64,000 nucleotides of DNA from Kluyvera ascorbata_C (GTDB lineage Bacteria > Pseudomonadota > Gammaproteobacteria > Enterobacterales > Enterobacteriaceae): contig NZ_JBIQOI010000001.1 in the NCBI RefSeq assembly GCF_044197065.1, positions 1 to 64,000 of the forward strand. The letters run 5' to 3'. A program made the position numbers and the translations under genes. This document shows positions 9,137 through 16,430 of the stretch, in pieces; the first letter of the stretch is position 1; each line of letters starts with the position of its first letter. A model generated the notes under the pieces. That model was not told where the DNA came from, searched no databases, and saw only the letters and a list, made by a program, of their open reading frames with translations.

Positions 9137-9817
9137 CTATTCCGGCAACACCGGCATCCAGTCAATCGGCGCTTCACCGCGCTGCTCTAGCCACTCATTC
9201 GCCTTCACAAAATGGTTACTGCCAAAGAACCCGCGGTGCGCGGAGAGCGGCGATGGGTGCGGTGCTTTCAGCACGCAGTGGCGCTGAGTGTCAATAATGG
9301 CGCCTTTTTTCTGCGCGTGTGAACCCCATAATAAGAACACGACGCCTTCGCGATGTTCGTTAATCAGCGCGATCACTTTATCGGTAAAGGTTTCCCAACC
9401 CAGGCTAGCGTGCGAGTGCGCCTGCCCTGCACGAACGGTCAGCACGGTGTTGAGCAGCAGCACGCCCTGGCGCGCCCAGCTCTCAAGATAGCCGTGGTTT
9501 GGGCGCGTAAAGCCGGGGATGGTTCCCTCAAGTTCTTTATACATATTTAAAAGGGAGGGCGGCGTCGCGATGCCCGGCTGTACGGAGAAGGCCAGACCGT
9601 GCGCTTGGTTAGGACCGTGATACGGGTCCTGCCCGAGGATCACGACCTTCACATCGTTTAACTCGGTAAAGCGAAAGGCGTTAAAGACATCTTTCTGCGG
9701 CGGGTAGATAGTCTGGCCGGACTGACGCTCGCTGGCGACGGTGGCAAGGGTGTTCACAAAATAAGGCTGTTCTTTTTCAGCAGCTAGCACGTCGTGCCAG
9801 GTTAAAGGGGTGGTCAT
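9137..9817 (-). CDS. ung: Uracil-DNA glycosylase
   Basis: A 226-residue family-1 uracil-DNA glycosylase that removes uracil from DNA to start base excision repair. The water-activating motif GQDPYHGP has Asp64, and the C-terminal DNA-intercalation motif HPSPLSAHRGF is present. AFSVQPG and LLLNTVLTVR match the uracil-binding pocket strands. Length is close to the E. coli enzyme (229). It is monocistronic, with the REP unit downstream and an ordinary GGAGAGCGAG ribosome site. Confidence 0.97.
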   Translation of the reverse strand: MTTPLTWHDVLAAEKEQPYFVNTLATVASERQSGQTIYPPQKDVFNAFRFTELNDVKVVILGQDPYHGPNQAHGLAFSVQPGIATPPSLLNMYKELEGTIPGFTRPNHGYLESWARQGVLLLNTVLTVRAGQAHSHASLGWETFTDKVIALINEHREGVVFLLWGSHAQKKGAIIDTQRHCVLKAPHPSPLSAHRGFFGSNHFVKANEWLEQRGEAPIDWMPVLPE

Positions 9818-9957
9818 CTCGCTCTCCTGCGAATAGCTATCGGTATAGCTTAACTGCTTCTTTCGACATCACAAAATCAGAAGGCGGTGGATATCGCTGA
9901 CGGGGCAAAAAAAGTTGAATATTTACAAAGATTTTTGCGTGCACCACAGGGCGTAAC

Positions 9958-10058
9958 TTGATGCAAAACAAGTATTTTCAGATATGACCTCTTTTATGGT
10001 GTGGTTTTTATTGATTTAAATCAAAGAATCAAGGGTGTTCGAGGGGTATATATACACT
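9958..10058 (+). promoter_or_regulatory. grcA promoter with two FNR sites 53 bp apart
   Basis: A perfect FNR box TTGATTTAAATCAA lies at 10011-10024 and a weaker one TTGATGCAAAACAA at 9958-9971. Their centres are exactly 53 bases apart. A TATATA at 10047-10052 would place transcription near 10058, putting the boxes at about -40.5 and -93.5. That is the arrangement known for E. coli yfiD/grcA, where the upstream site damps full induction. The rest of the 319-base ung-grcA space (9818-9957, 10059-10136) shows only AT-rich sequence and the ribosome site TTAGGGAGG. Confidence 0.85.
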
Positions 10059-10136
10059 CAAGCAACAATGGTTTTACCAATTGGCCGCGGTCAGGTCGGT
10101 TAAAAACGAATATAAAGAGCCTTAGGGAGGCATCAA

Positions 10137-10520
10137 ATGATTACAGGTATCCAGATCACCAAAGCTGCAAATAAAGACCTGCTGAACTCATTCTGGCTGC
10201 TCGACAGCGAGAAAAACGAAGCACGCTGCCTATGTGCAAAAGGCGGTTACGCAGAAGATGACGTTGTAGCCGTCAGCGCGCTGGGCGACATTGAATACCG
10301 TGAAATCCCGGTTGAAGCGAAACCAGAAGTCCGCGTAGAAGGTGGTCAGCACCTGAACGTGAACGTGCTGCGTCGTGAAACCCTGATGGACGCGGTTGAG
10401 CACCCAGAAAAATATCCACAGCTGACCATCCGTGTTTCTGGCTATGCAGTGCGTTTTAACTCACTGACTCCAGAACAGCAGCGTGACGTTATTGCCCGTA
10501 CCTTTACTGAGAGCCTGTAA
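10137..10520 (+). CDS. grcA: Autonomous glycyl radical cofactor GrcA
   Basis: A 127-residue protein nearly identical to E. coli YfiD. It resembles the C terminus of pyruvate formate-lyase and acts as a spare glycyl-radical domain that restores PFL when its own radical site is broken by oxygen. The radical loop VSGYAVRFNSLT places the glycine at residue 102. It is preceded by a strong ribosome site (TTAGGGAGGC) and the double FNR promoter, and followed by a strong terminator. Induction under low oxygen is expected. Confidence 0.97.
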   Translation: MITGIQITKAANKDLLNSFWLLDSEKNEARCLCAKGGYAEDDVVAVSALGDIEYREIPVEAKPEVRVEGGQHLNVNVLRRETLMDAVEHPEKYPQLTIRVSGYAVRFNSLTPEQQRDVIARTFTESL

Positions 10521-10575
10521 TTTCTCAGGGGTGGGAAAATGGCGTGCTGGGTTAGCCCGGCATCAGTAGACGAAT

Positions 10576-10608
10576 CCCCCCGCAGGGTGCCTGCGGGGGG
10601 ATTTTTTT
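10576..10608 (+). terminator. Terminator of grcA
   Basis: An 11-bp perfect stem CCCCCCGCAGG/CCTGCGGGGGG with a GTG loop, then seven T residues. The T tract runs into the stop codon of the convergent PTS gene. Confidence 0.93.
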
Positions 10609-11974
10609 ATTTTGCTTCTTCGCGTCCGACCAGAAGGGTAGTGAGCGCAAAGGAAAGGATCAGCGCGATGGCCACGCCGGAAAGGGCAAAGACAAAGTAG
10701 GGGCCGATATAGGCGGGCAGGCTAAAAATACTCGATAAAATATAGCCATACAGCCGCACACCGAAGAAGGCGATAAATGCCGATGCCAGGGAACTGGCGA
10801 TGGTTGCCGCAATAAACGCTTTCTTGTAGCGCGTAAGCACGCCGAACAGCGCGGGCTCGGTAATGCCCAACAGCGCGGAAATAGCGGCGGAAAGCGTTAC
10901 CGTCCGGTTCTCTTTGCTCACTCGCCAGATGGCAAAGGTGGAACCTGCGATGGCCATGTTAGCCATAAACATCATCGGCATCAGCATGTCGTAGCCACGA
11001 TCGCTAAAGTTCTGTAGCGCAATCGGCGTCATGGCGTGATGCATTCCGGTCAGAATCGCCACTGGGCGAATAGCTCCAACCACCAGTCCGGCAAAGCTTG
11101 CTGAAACGCCAAACAATCCCTCGATAAACCACGCCAGCATTTTACCCAGCCAGATACCAATCGGACCAATGATGACCAGCGCTGCCAGCGCAGCGAGGAA
11201 TAGCGTCAACGTTGGGGTAAAGACTGTTTTCAATACATCCGGCATAATTTTATCGACTGCCTGATGGATATACTTCAGCGCCAGAATCGAGAAGATGACG
11301 GGGATAACACTTGAGGCGTAGTTAAAGACCGAGACCGGAATCGCGTTAAATAACCAGAGCGCGGAGGTGGCATCCGCCTGATGGGTTGCCAGCGCTTTTG
11401 CCGCGTCAATCAGCGTCGGATACATCAAACATGCTGCAACCGCCGCCGCCAGATACTCATTGGTCTTAAAAATTTTCGCTGCCGAGACGGCCAGGAAAAA
11501 CGGTAGGAAATAGAAAACACCGCTCGCTATCAGGTCGATTATCATCACGGTATCACTCTTCGGTGACACCAGTCTCAGGGCGATAAGCCCTGCCAGCAGG
11601 CCCTTAATCATCCCAGCGCCAGCAATTGCGGGTACGATTGGGCCAAATACGCCAGAGACCGTATCCATAAACAGCGACACCAGGCTTTTACGCGCTTTAG
11701 GCGTGCTTTCAGATACGCTATGGCCGCCGTTGCCTAAGGTCTCCTGCAGTTGTTCATACCAGCTATTGACCCTGGGCCCGATAATTATCTGAAACTGATC
11801 GCTTTGTAGCTGAGCGCCCAGCACGCCAGGTAGGTTTTTAATCTCTTCCTGTGCGACTTTATTATCATCAATTAAATCAAAGCGTAACCTGGTCATGCAG
11901 TGCCAGACTTTATTGATGTTTTCCCGACCACCCACCAGACCAATAATTCGGCTGATAGCCTCTTGCGTCCCCAT
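10607..11974 (-). CDS. PTS sugar transporter subunit EIIBC (glucose/sucrose superfamily)
   Basis: A 455-residue phosphotransferase permease. Residues 1-80 form an EIIB domain with the phosphorylation-site motif WHCMTRLRF (Cys26). Residues about 105-445 form the membrane EIIC domain with some ten hydrophobic segments, including the substrate-binding motif GITEPALFGV. It lacks an EIIA domain, so, like MurP, TreB or ScrA, it would need the glucose EIIA (Crr). The closest family feel is the beta-glucoside/MurNAc/sucrose group; I cannot name the sugar. I chose the ATG after GCAGGAG (six-base spacer) over an upstream in-frame ATG. It is divergent from a sugar-acid dehydratase-like gene and, with the following regulator, forms an insertion between grcA and srmB relative to E. 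coli. Confidence 0.85.
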   Translation of the reverse strand: MGTQEAISRIIGLVGGRENINKVWHCMTRLRFDLIDDNKVAQEEIKNLPGVLGAQLQSDQFQIIIGPRVNSWYEQLQETLGNGGHSVSESTPKARKSLVSLFMDTVSGVFGPIVPAIAGAGMIKGLLAGLIALRLVSPKSDTVMIIDLIASGVFYFLPFFLAVSAAKIFKTNEYLAAAVAACLMYPTLIDAAKALATHQADATSALWLFNAIPVSVFNYASSVIPVIFSILALKYIHQAVDKIMPDVLKTVFTPTLTLFLAALAALVIIGPIGIWLGKMLAWFIEGLFGVSASFAGLVVGAIRPVAILTGMHHAMTPIALQNFSDRGYDMLMPMMFMANMAIAGSTFAIWRVSKENRTVTLSAAISALLGITEPALFGVLTRYKKAFIAATIASSLASAFIAFFGVRLYGYILSSIFSLPAYIGPYFVFALSGVAIALILSFALTTLLVGREEAK

Positions 11975-12247
11975 AGCGGCTCCTGCGATATGTTTGTTGT
12001 TATCTTTGTCTGTGGAAATGGTAAATAAGCTAATCAGTAAAAACAAACCAATAAATGATGATGAAAATCACATTCTTTCCTGTATTTGGTGTTGAGTGAT
12101 GGGTAATTGGTAAATTGGTACGTTTTTTAAATATAAATATATCTATTTCCAGACCAAAATATTTATTCGATAAAAAGGTTTACCGAACCCTAAAAATAGG
12201 GTGAAGATAATAAGAAATTGATATTTATTTTGCACAGGGAGCTTTCT
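11975..12247. promoter_or_regulatory. Divergent control region of the PTS/dehydratase cassette
   Basis: This 273-base AT-rich space lies between two genes reading away from each other and carries several repeats. They are a tandem AATTGGTA repeat (12105-12120), a GGTT-TACCG-AACC palindrome (12177-12189) overlapping a CCCTA-AAAA-TAGGG palindrome (12188-12201), and a CRP-like GATGA-N6-TCACA (12057-12072). The palindromes lie 47-71 bases before the GTG of the dehydratase-like gene. They are the best candidates for the operator of the neighbouring GntR regulator. The assignment is inference. Confidence 0.5.
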
Positions 12248-13447
12248 GTGAAACCGACGTTGATTACTGCGATTGAGTGCTTTATCACCCGCCCAGACCG
12301 CCACAACCTGGTGACGGTACGGGTGACAACGGATAACGGGGTGGTGGGGTTGGGCTGCGCAACGTTCCAGCAGCGCCCGCTGGCGGTGAAAACGCTGGTG
12401 GATGAGTATCTTCAACCGCTGCTGGTGGGGCGTGACGCCAACAATATCGAAGACCTCTGGCAGATGATGAACGTTAATGCTTACTGGCGTAACGGCCCGG
12501 CGATGAATAATGCCATCTCCGGTGTGGATATGGCGCTGTGGGATATCAAAGCGCAGCTTGCCGGTATGCCGCTGTATCAGCTGCTGGGTGGAAAATCCCG
12601 TGATGCGATTGCGGCTTACACCCATGCCAGTGGCGAAACGCCGGATGAGCTGTTTATCTCCGTCGATAAGCTTCTGGAACAGGGTTACCGCCATATTCGC
12701 TGCCAGCTTGGTTTTTACGGCGGTACGGCGCGAAAAATGCACACGCCAGAGAATCCAACGCCGGGCGCATGGTTCGATCAGGACGAGTACGTGCGAAATA
12801 CGGTTGAGATGTTCCGGCTGCTTCGCGCGCGTTACGGGCATCGTTTCCATATTTTACATGACGTCCACGAACGCCTCTTTCCGCAGCAGGCGCTACAGCT
12901 GGCAAAGCAGCTTGAACCTTATCAACCTTGGTTTATCGAAGATATTTTATCGCCACAGCAGAGCCCGTGGCTGGCGCAGATTCGCCAGCAGAGCAGCGTG
13001 CCGCTAGCGATGGGAGAATTGTTCAATAATCCTGCGGAGTGGCATGACCTGATCGTCAACCGACAGATTGATTTTATCCGCTGCCATATTTCGCAGATTG
13101 GCGGCATTACGCCCGCGCTGAAGCTGGCGGTACTGTGCGAGGCCTTTGGCGTACGCCTGGCCTGGCATGGACCGGGTGATATGACGCCTATCGGTGTGGC
13201 GGTGAATACGCACTTGAATATCCATCTGCACAACGCGGCCATCCAGGAATTTATCCCACGCTCGGCTATGACGGATGCGGTATTCCCCGGTGCGCCTGAG
13301 GTGAAAAATGGCTTTATCTATCCGCCGACGGCGCCTGGTATTGGCGTAGGTTTTGATGAAGCGCTGGCATTGCAGTATCCGGTGGTGTACCGCCCGCATG
13401 AATGGACGCAGAGCCGTCTGCCAGACGGCACTATGCACACGCCGTAA
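12248..13447 (+). CDS. Enolase-superfamily sugar-acid dehydratase (ManD/RspA-like)
   Basis: A 399-residue mandelate racemase/muconate lactonizing-type enzyme, closest to the D-mannonate dehydratase (ManD/RspA) subgroup. Metal ligands Asp205 (in HDVHERL), Glu231 (IEDIL) and Glu257 (MGELFN) are present, with the ManD hallmark His207 two residues after the first ligand and His307 in WHGPGD. Such enzymes dehydrate aldonic acids such as D-mannonate or D-gluconate to 2-keto-3-deoxy acids; many members have low or no such activity. The loop after Arg151 is shorter than in E. coli RspA. I start at GTG 12248, which has AGGGAG six bases upstream; an in-frame ATG at 12218 lacks such a site. Divergent from the PTS gene and tail to tail with the GntR gene. 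Confidence 0.82.
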   Translation: MKPTLITAIECFITRPDRHNLVTVRVTTDNGVVGLGCATFQQRPLAVKTLVDEYLQPLLVGRDANNIEDLWQMMNVNAYWRNGPAMNNAISGVDMALWDIKAQLAGMPLYQLLGGKSRDAIAAYTHASGETPDELFISVDKLLEQGYRHIRCQLGFYGGTARKMHTPENPTPGAWFDQDEYVRNTVEMFRLLRARYGHRFHILHDVHERLFPQQALQLAKQLEPYQPWFIEDILSPQQSPWLAQIRQQSSVPLAMGELFNNPAEWHDLIVNRQIDFIRCHISQIGGITPALKLAVLCEAFGVRLAWHGPGDMTPIGVAVNTHLNIHLHNAAIQEFIPRSAMTDAVFPGAPEVKNGFIYPPTAPGIGVGFDEALALQYPVVYRPHEWTQSRLPDGTMHTP

Positions 13448-13448
13448 A

Positions 13449-14168
13449 TCAGCCTTGAGGCTGCTGGCGGAAGGTGAGGTTATCGCGGTTATGCGGGATC
13501 ACGTAGGTGCAGCTGTAGTTGATATCAATAATGTCGCTTATCTCATACACGCGCCCACCGTCGAGGATCCCACGGTTATTAATGTGCATCGCTGGGCTGC
13601 CCTTTTTGCAGCCCAGCAGCATTGACTGCTCGCGACTGACGCTGACCGCCTGGTAGCTGGTGAGCAGGTGGGAAATCTGCAATCCTTTGCTCAGCACGTA
13701 TTGCTGCAACGAGCGTTCAATCACGACCTGGTTGAGATCGCTGAACATCGCGGCGGGCATGCGGGAGATTTCAATTTGGGTTGCGACTTCATCGACAAAG
13801 CGCAGGCGGCAGAACTGCCAGATAAAATCATCATCGGTAAGCCCGAAAATTTGCCGGTCTTCTCTCTCCGGCCGCTTTTTGTGCAGGCTTATCATGCGAT
13901 AGCGCATCTGATCGAAACGCTTTTCGGTTATCGAGTTATAGACTAGCGGATTGTTGCGCGTCTGCTCATTAATCCAGATACCGGAACCTTGCACAATGCG
14001 AACCACGCCGATACTGGCGAGCTTCTCCAGCGCTTGACGAATGGTAAAGCGTGACACGCCATACTCCTCTGCCAGCTGCCGTTCTGGCGGGAGCTTACGT
14101 GGCCCTTCGCTGTGCTGTTGGTAAATTTTGCTGAGGAGGTCCTGAGTCACGAACTCTTTTTTCTTCAT
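13449..14168 (-). CDS. GntR-family regulator with UTRA domain
   Basis: A 239-residue transcription factor. The N-terminal winged helix-turn-helix spans about residues 8-68 (LPPERQLAEEYGVSRFTIRQ, then ALEKLASIGVVRI and the wing GSGIWI). The C-terminal half fits the UTRA ligand-binding fold of the HutC subfamily (ATQIEISRMPAAMF, ending in DIINYSCTYVIPH-like strands). It most likely senses a sugar or sugar derivative and controls the adjacent PTS and dehydratase-like genes. Its stop is one base from the end of the dehydratase gene. GGAAGC precedes the ATG. It is followed by a terminator shared with srmB's 3' end. Confidence 0.82.
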   Translation of the reverse strand: MKKKEFVTQDLLSKIYQQHSEGPRKLPPERQLAEEYGVSRFTIRQALEKLASIGVVRIVQGSGIWINEQTRNNPLVYNSITEKRFDQMRYRMISLHKKRPEREDRQIFGLTDDDFIWQFCRLRFVDEVATQIEISRMPAAMFSDLNQVVIERSLQQYVLSKGLQISHLLTSYQAVSVSREQSMLLGCKKGSPAMHINNRGILDGGRVYEISDIIDINYSCTYVIPHNRDNLTFRQQPQG

Positions 14169-14196
14169 GGCCAGCTTCCGTTACCTTTCAATATGA

Positions 14197-14227
14197 AAAC
14201 GCCGGGAGGTTATCCCGGCGTTTGTTT
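14197..14227 (-). terminator. Terminator of srmB
   Basis: AAACGCCGGGA pairs with TCCCGGCGTTT around a five-base loop, with T residues on both sides. On the minus strand it directly follows the srmB stop codon and separates srmB from the GntR gene. Confidence 0.88.
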
Positions 14228-15561
14228 TACTCTTCGCTAGTCTGCTCTGGGGCAGCGCTGCCGCTTGGTTTACGGCGTTTGCCTACGTTCTTGGCATCGC
14301 GATGGCGTACCTTCACGCGCGGTTTTTCTTTGTCCTTCTCTTTTTTCTTCTCGGCGCGTTTAGCGAGGACTTTCTTCGACGGTTTGCCCGTCATTTTGTC
14401 ACTCGGTGCGCGAGTCGTCGGACGCAGTTCTTCAATCACGCGAGACTTCAGTGGTTCTTCGATATAGCGGCCGATTTTGAGCAGCAGCAGGTGATCGTGC
14501 GTTTCTACCAGAGAAATCGCCGTCCCTTTACGACCGGCACGGCCGGTACGACCGATACGGTGCAGGTAGGTATCTGCGCCGCGCGGCATATCGAAGTTAA
14601 TCACGTGGCTGACGTCGGGGATATCGATCCCGCGTGCGGCAACGTCTGTTGCGACCAGCACGTTAACGCGGCCATCGGTCAGACGCTTGATGCCTTCGTT
14701 ACGCTTGATCTGCGGCATTTCGCCTTCGAGGTAGCAGTTGTTGATACCGGCCTGGCGCAGGATTTCCGCCAGCTCGTGCACGCGCTCACGCTTACGCACA
14801 AACACGATGGTACGGGTGGCATCTTCCTGCTTCAGCAAGTGTTTCAGCAGCTCAACCTTGTGCTCGAAGTTATCGGCGCGATAGTACCACTGATGGATTT
14901 TTTTACGCTCGCGGGTCGACGGGGTCGCAGACACCTCTACCGGATCTTCCAGCAGACGTTCGGCAAAGTCTTTAATCGCTTCGCCTTCCAGCGTGGCGGA
15001 GAACAGCAGCGTCTGCTTACGCCAGCGGGTTTCACCGGCAATATGCTCGATATCCTGGGCGAAGCCCATGTCCAGCATACGGTCTGCTTCGTCGAGGATC
15101 AGCGTCTCAACGGCGCGGCAGTCGAAGTTTTCTTCTTTAATGTACTGCAGCAAACGACCGGTCGTCGCCACCACGATATCCTGGTTTTCGCTGAACACTT
15201 CGGCGTGGTTCATATACGCGACGCCGCCGGTGATGGTAGCGATATCCAGGTGCGTGTTTTTTGCCAGCTCGCGAGCATGATCGGCGACCTGCATCGCCAG
15301 TTCACGCGTAGGCGTGAGGATCAGAATACGCGGCGGGCCGGATTTTTTGCGCGGAAAATCGAGCAGGTGCTGCAACGCAGGCAGCAAATACGCCGCTGTT
15401 TTACCGGTGCCGGTTGGCGCAGAACCGAGAACATCACGTCCATCGAGCGCAGGCGGAATGGCGGCAGCCTGAATGGCAGTCGGGCGTGTAAAGCCTTTAC
15501 TCTGGAGGGCTTCCAGAAGGCTTTCGTCAAGTTCAAGTTCGGAAAAAGTCGTTACAGTCAT
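14227..15561 (-). CDS. srmB: ATP-dependent RNA helicase SrmB
   Basis: A 444-residue DEAD-box helicase that helps early assembly of the 50S ribosomal subunit. The Q motif (GFTRPTAIQ), Walker A APTGTGKT (48-55), DEAD (157-160), SAT (188-190) and HRIGRTGRAGRKG are all present. A basic C-terminal tail (KKVLAKRAEKKKEKDKEK) follows, typical of SrmB and involved in RNA contacts. Length equals the E. coli protein. It is divergent from trmN, with its own promoter region. Confidence 0.97.
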   Translation of the reverse strand: MTVTTFSELELDESLLEALQSKGFTRPTAIQAAAIPPALDGRDVLGSAPTGTGKTAAYLLPALQHLLDFPRKKSGPPRILILTPTRELAMQVADHARELAKNTHLDIATITGGVAYMNHAEVFSENQDIVVATTGRLLQYIKEENFDCRAVETLILDEADRMLDMGFAQDIEHIAGETRWRKQTLLFSATLEGEAIKDFAERLLEDPVEVSATPSTRERKKIHQWYYRADNFEHKVELLKHLLKQEDATRTIVFVRKRERVHELAEILRQAGINNCYLEGEMPQIKRNEGIKRLTDGRVNVLVATDVAARGIDIPDVSHVINFDMPRGADTYLHRIGRTGRAGRKGTAISLVETHDHLLLLKIGRYIEEPLKSRVIEELRPTTRAPSDKMTGKPSKKVLAKRAEKKKEKDKEKPRVKVRHRDAKNVGKRRKPSGSAAPEQTSEE

Positions 15562-15689
15562 GATTACCTCTGTTTGAGGCGCTGATTATAGACGTTACGG
15601 CTCCAATCTTCATCTGTTTGTATGGCTATCTGTTCTCGGGTATTGTGCATAGCTATAAAAGCATATGCTGTTCCCTGGCAAGGTTGACC

Positions 15690-16430
15690 ATGATCTCTGA
15701 TTCTAAATCCGCGCTGCGCCGCAACGGATTTACTTTTAAGCAGTTTTTTGTTGCCCACGATCGTTGTGCGATGAAAGTGGGTACGGACGGTATTTTACTG
15801 GGTGCGTGGTCGCCTATCGCCCGGGTTAATCGGATCCTCGATATTGGCACGGGAAGCGGTCTGTTGGCATTAATGCTGGCGCAGCGTACCGATGAAAACG
15901 TGGTTATCGATGCCGTTGAGCTCGATGACGACGCGGCGGGACAGGCACGGGAAAACGTGGCTGAATCACCGTGGGCTGAACGTATTCAGGTTCACACCGC
16001 GGATATTCAGCAGTGGGTGGCTGGGTTGACGACGCGCTATAACCTGATTGTCAGCAACCCGCCTTACTATGAGCAGGGCGTGGAGTGCGCTACGCCACAG
16101 CGCGAACAGGCGCGTTACACCACCTCGCTCGATCACCAGGCGCTGTTGGCCTGCGCGGCGAATGCCATTACCGAAGATGGTTTCTTCTGCGTCGTGTTGC
16201 CGGAAAACATCGGTCAGACGTTTACCCAACAGGCGTTATCCATGGGCTGGCATCTGCGTCTGCGCACCGACGTGGCGGAAACTGAAATGCGTCTGCCGCA
16301 TCGAGTTCTGCTGGCGTTTTCCCCAAAAGGGGGAGAGTGCTTTAGCGATCGGTTGGTGATCCGTGGGCCAGAACAGCAGTACTCGGAAGGCTACACCGCG
16401 CTGACCCAGGCGTTCTATTTATTTATGTGA
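15690..16430 (+). CDS. trmN: tRNA1(Val) (adenine(37)-N6)-methyltransferase
   Basis: A 246-residue class I methyltransferase (YfiC) that makes m6A37 in tRNA1(Val). It has the SAM-binding loop DIGTGSG (51-57) and the N6-adenine catalytic motif NPPY (123-126). I chose the ATG at 15690, which aligns with the E. coli start; an upstream in-frame ATG at 15618 would add 24 unrelated residues. AAGG lies six bases upstream. Its 3' end overlaps the nadB 3' end by 16 bases on the opposite strand. Confidence 0.93.
   Translation: MISDSKSALRRNGFTFKQFFVAHDRCAMKVGTDGILLGAWSPIARVNRILDIGTGSGLLALMLAQRTDENVVIDAVELDDDAAGQARENVAESPWAERIQVHTADIQQWVAGLTTRYNLIVSNPPYYEQGVECATPQREQARYTTSLDHQALLACAANAITEDGFFCVVLPENIGQTFTQQALSMGWHLRLRTDVAETEMRLPHRVLLAFSPKGGECFSDRLVIRGPEQQYSEGYTALTQAFYLFM

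Noticed and set aside
14302..15585. A 427-codon open frame antisense to srmB
   Set aside because: Composition (many His, Gln, Arg, Phe) follows from the srmB codons read backwards; srmB itself is complete and conserved.
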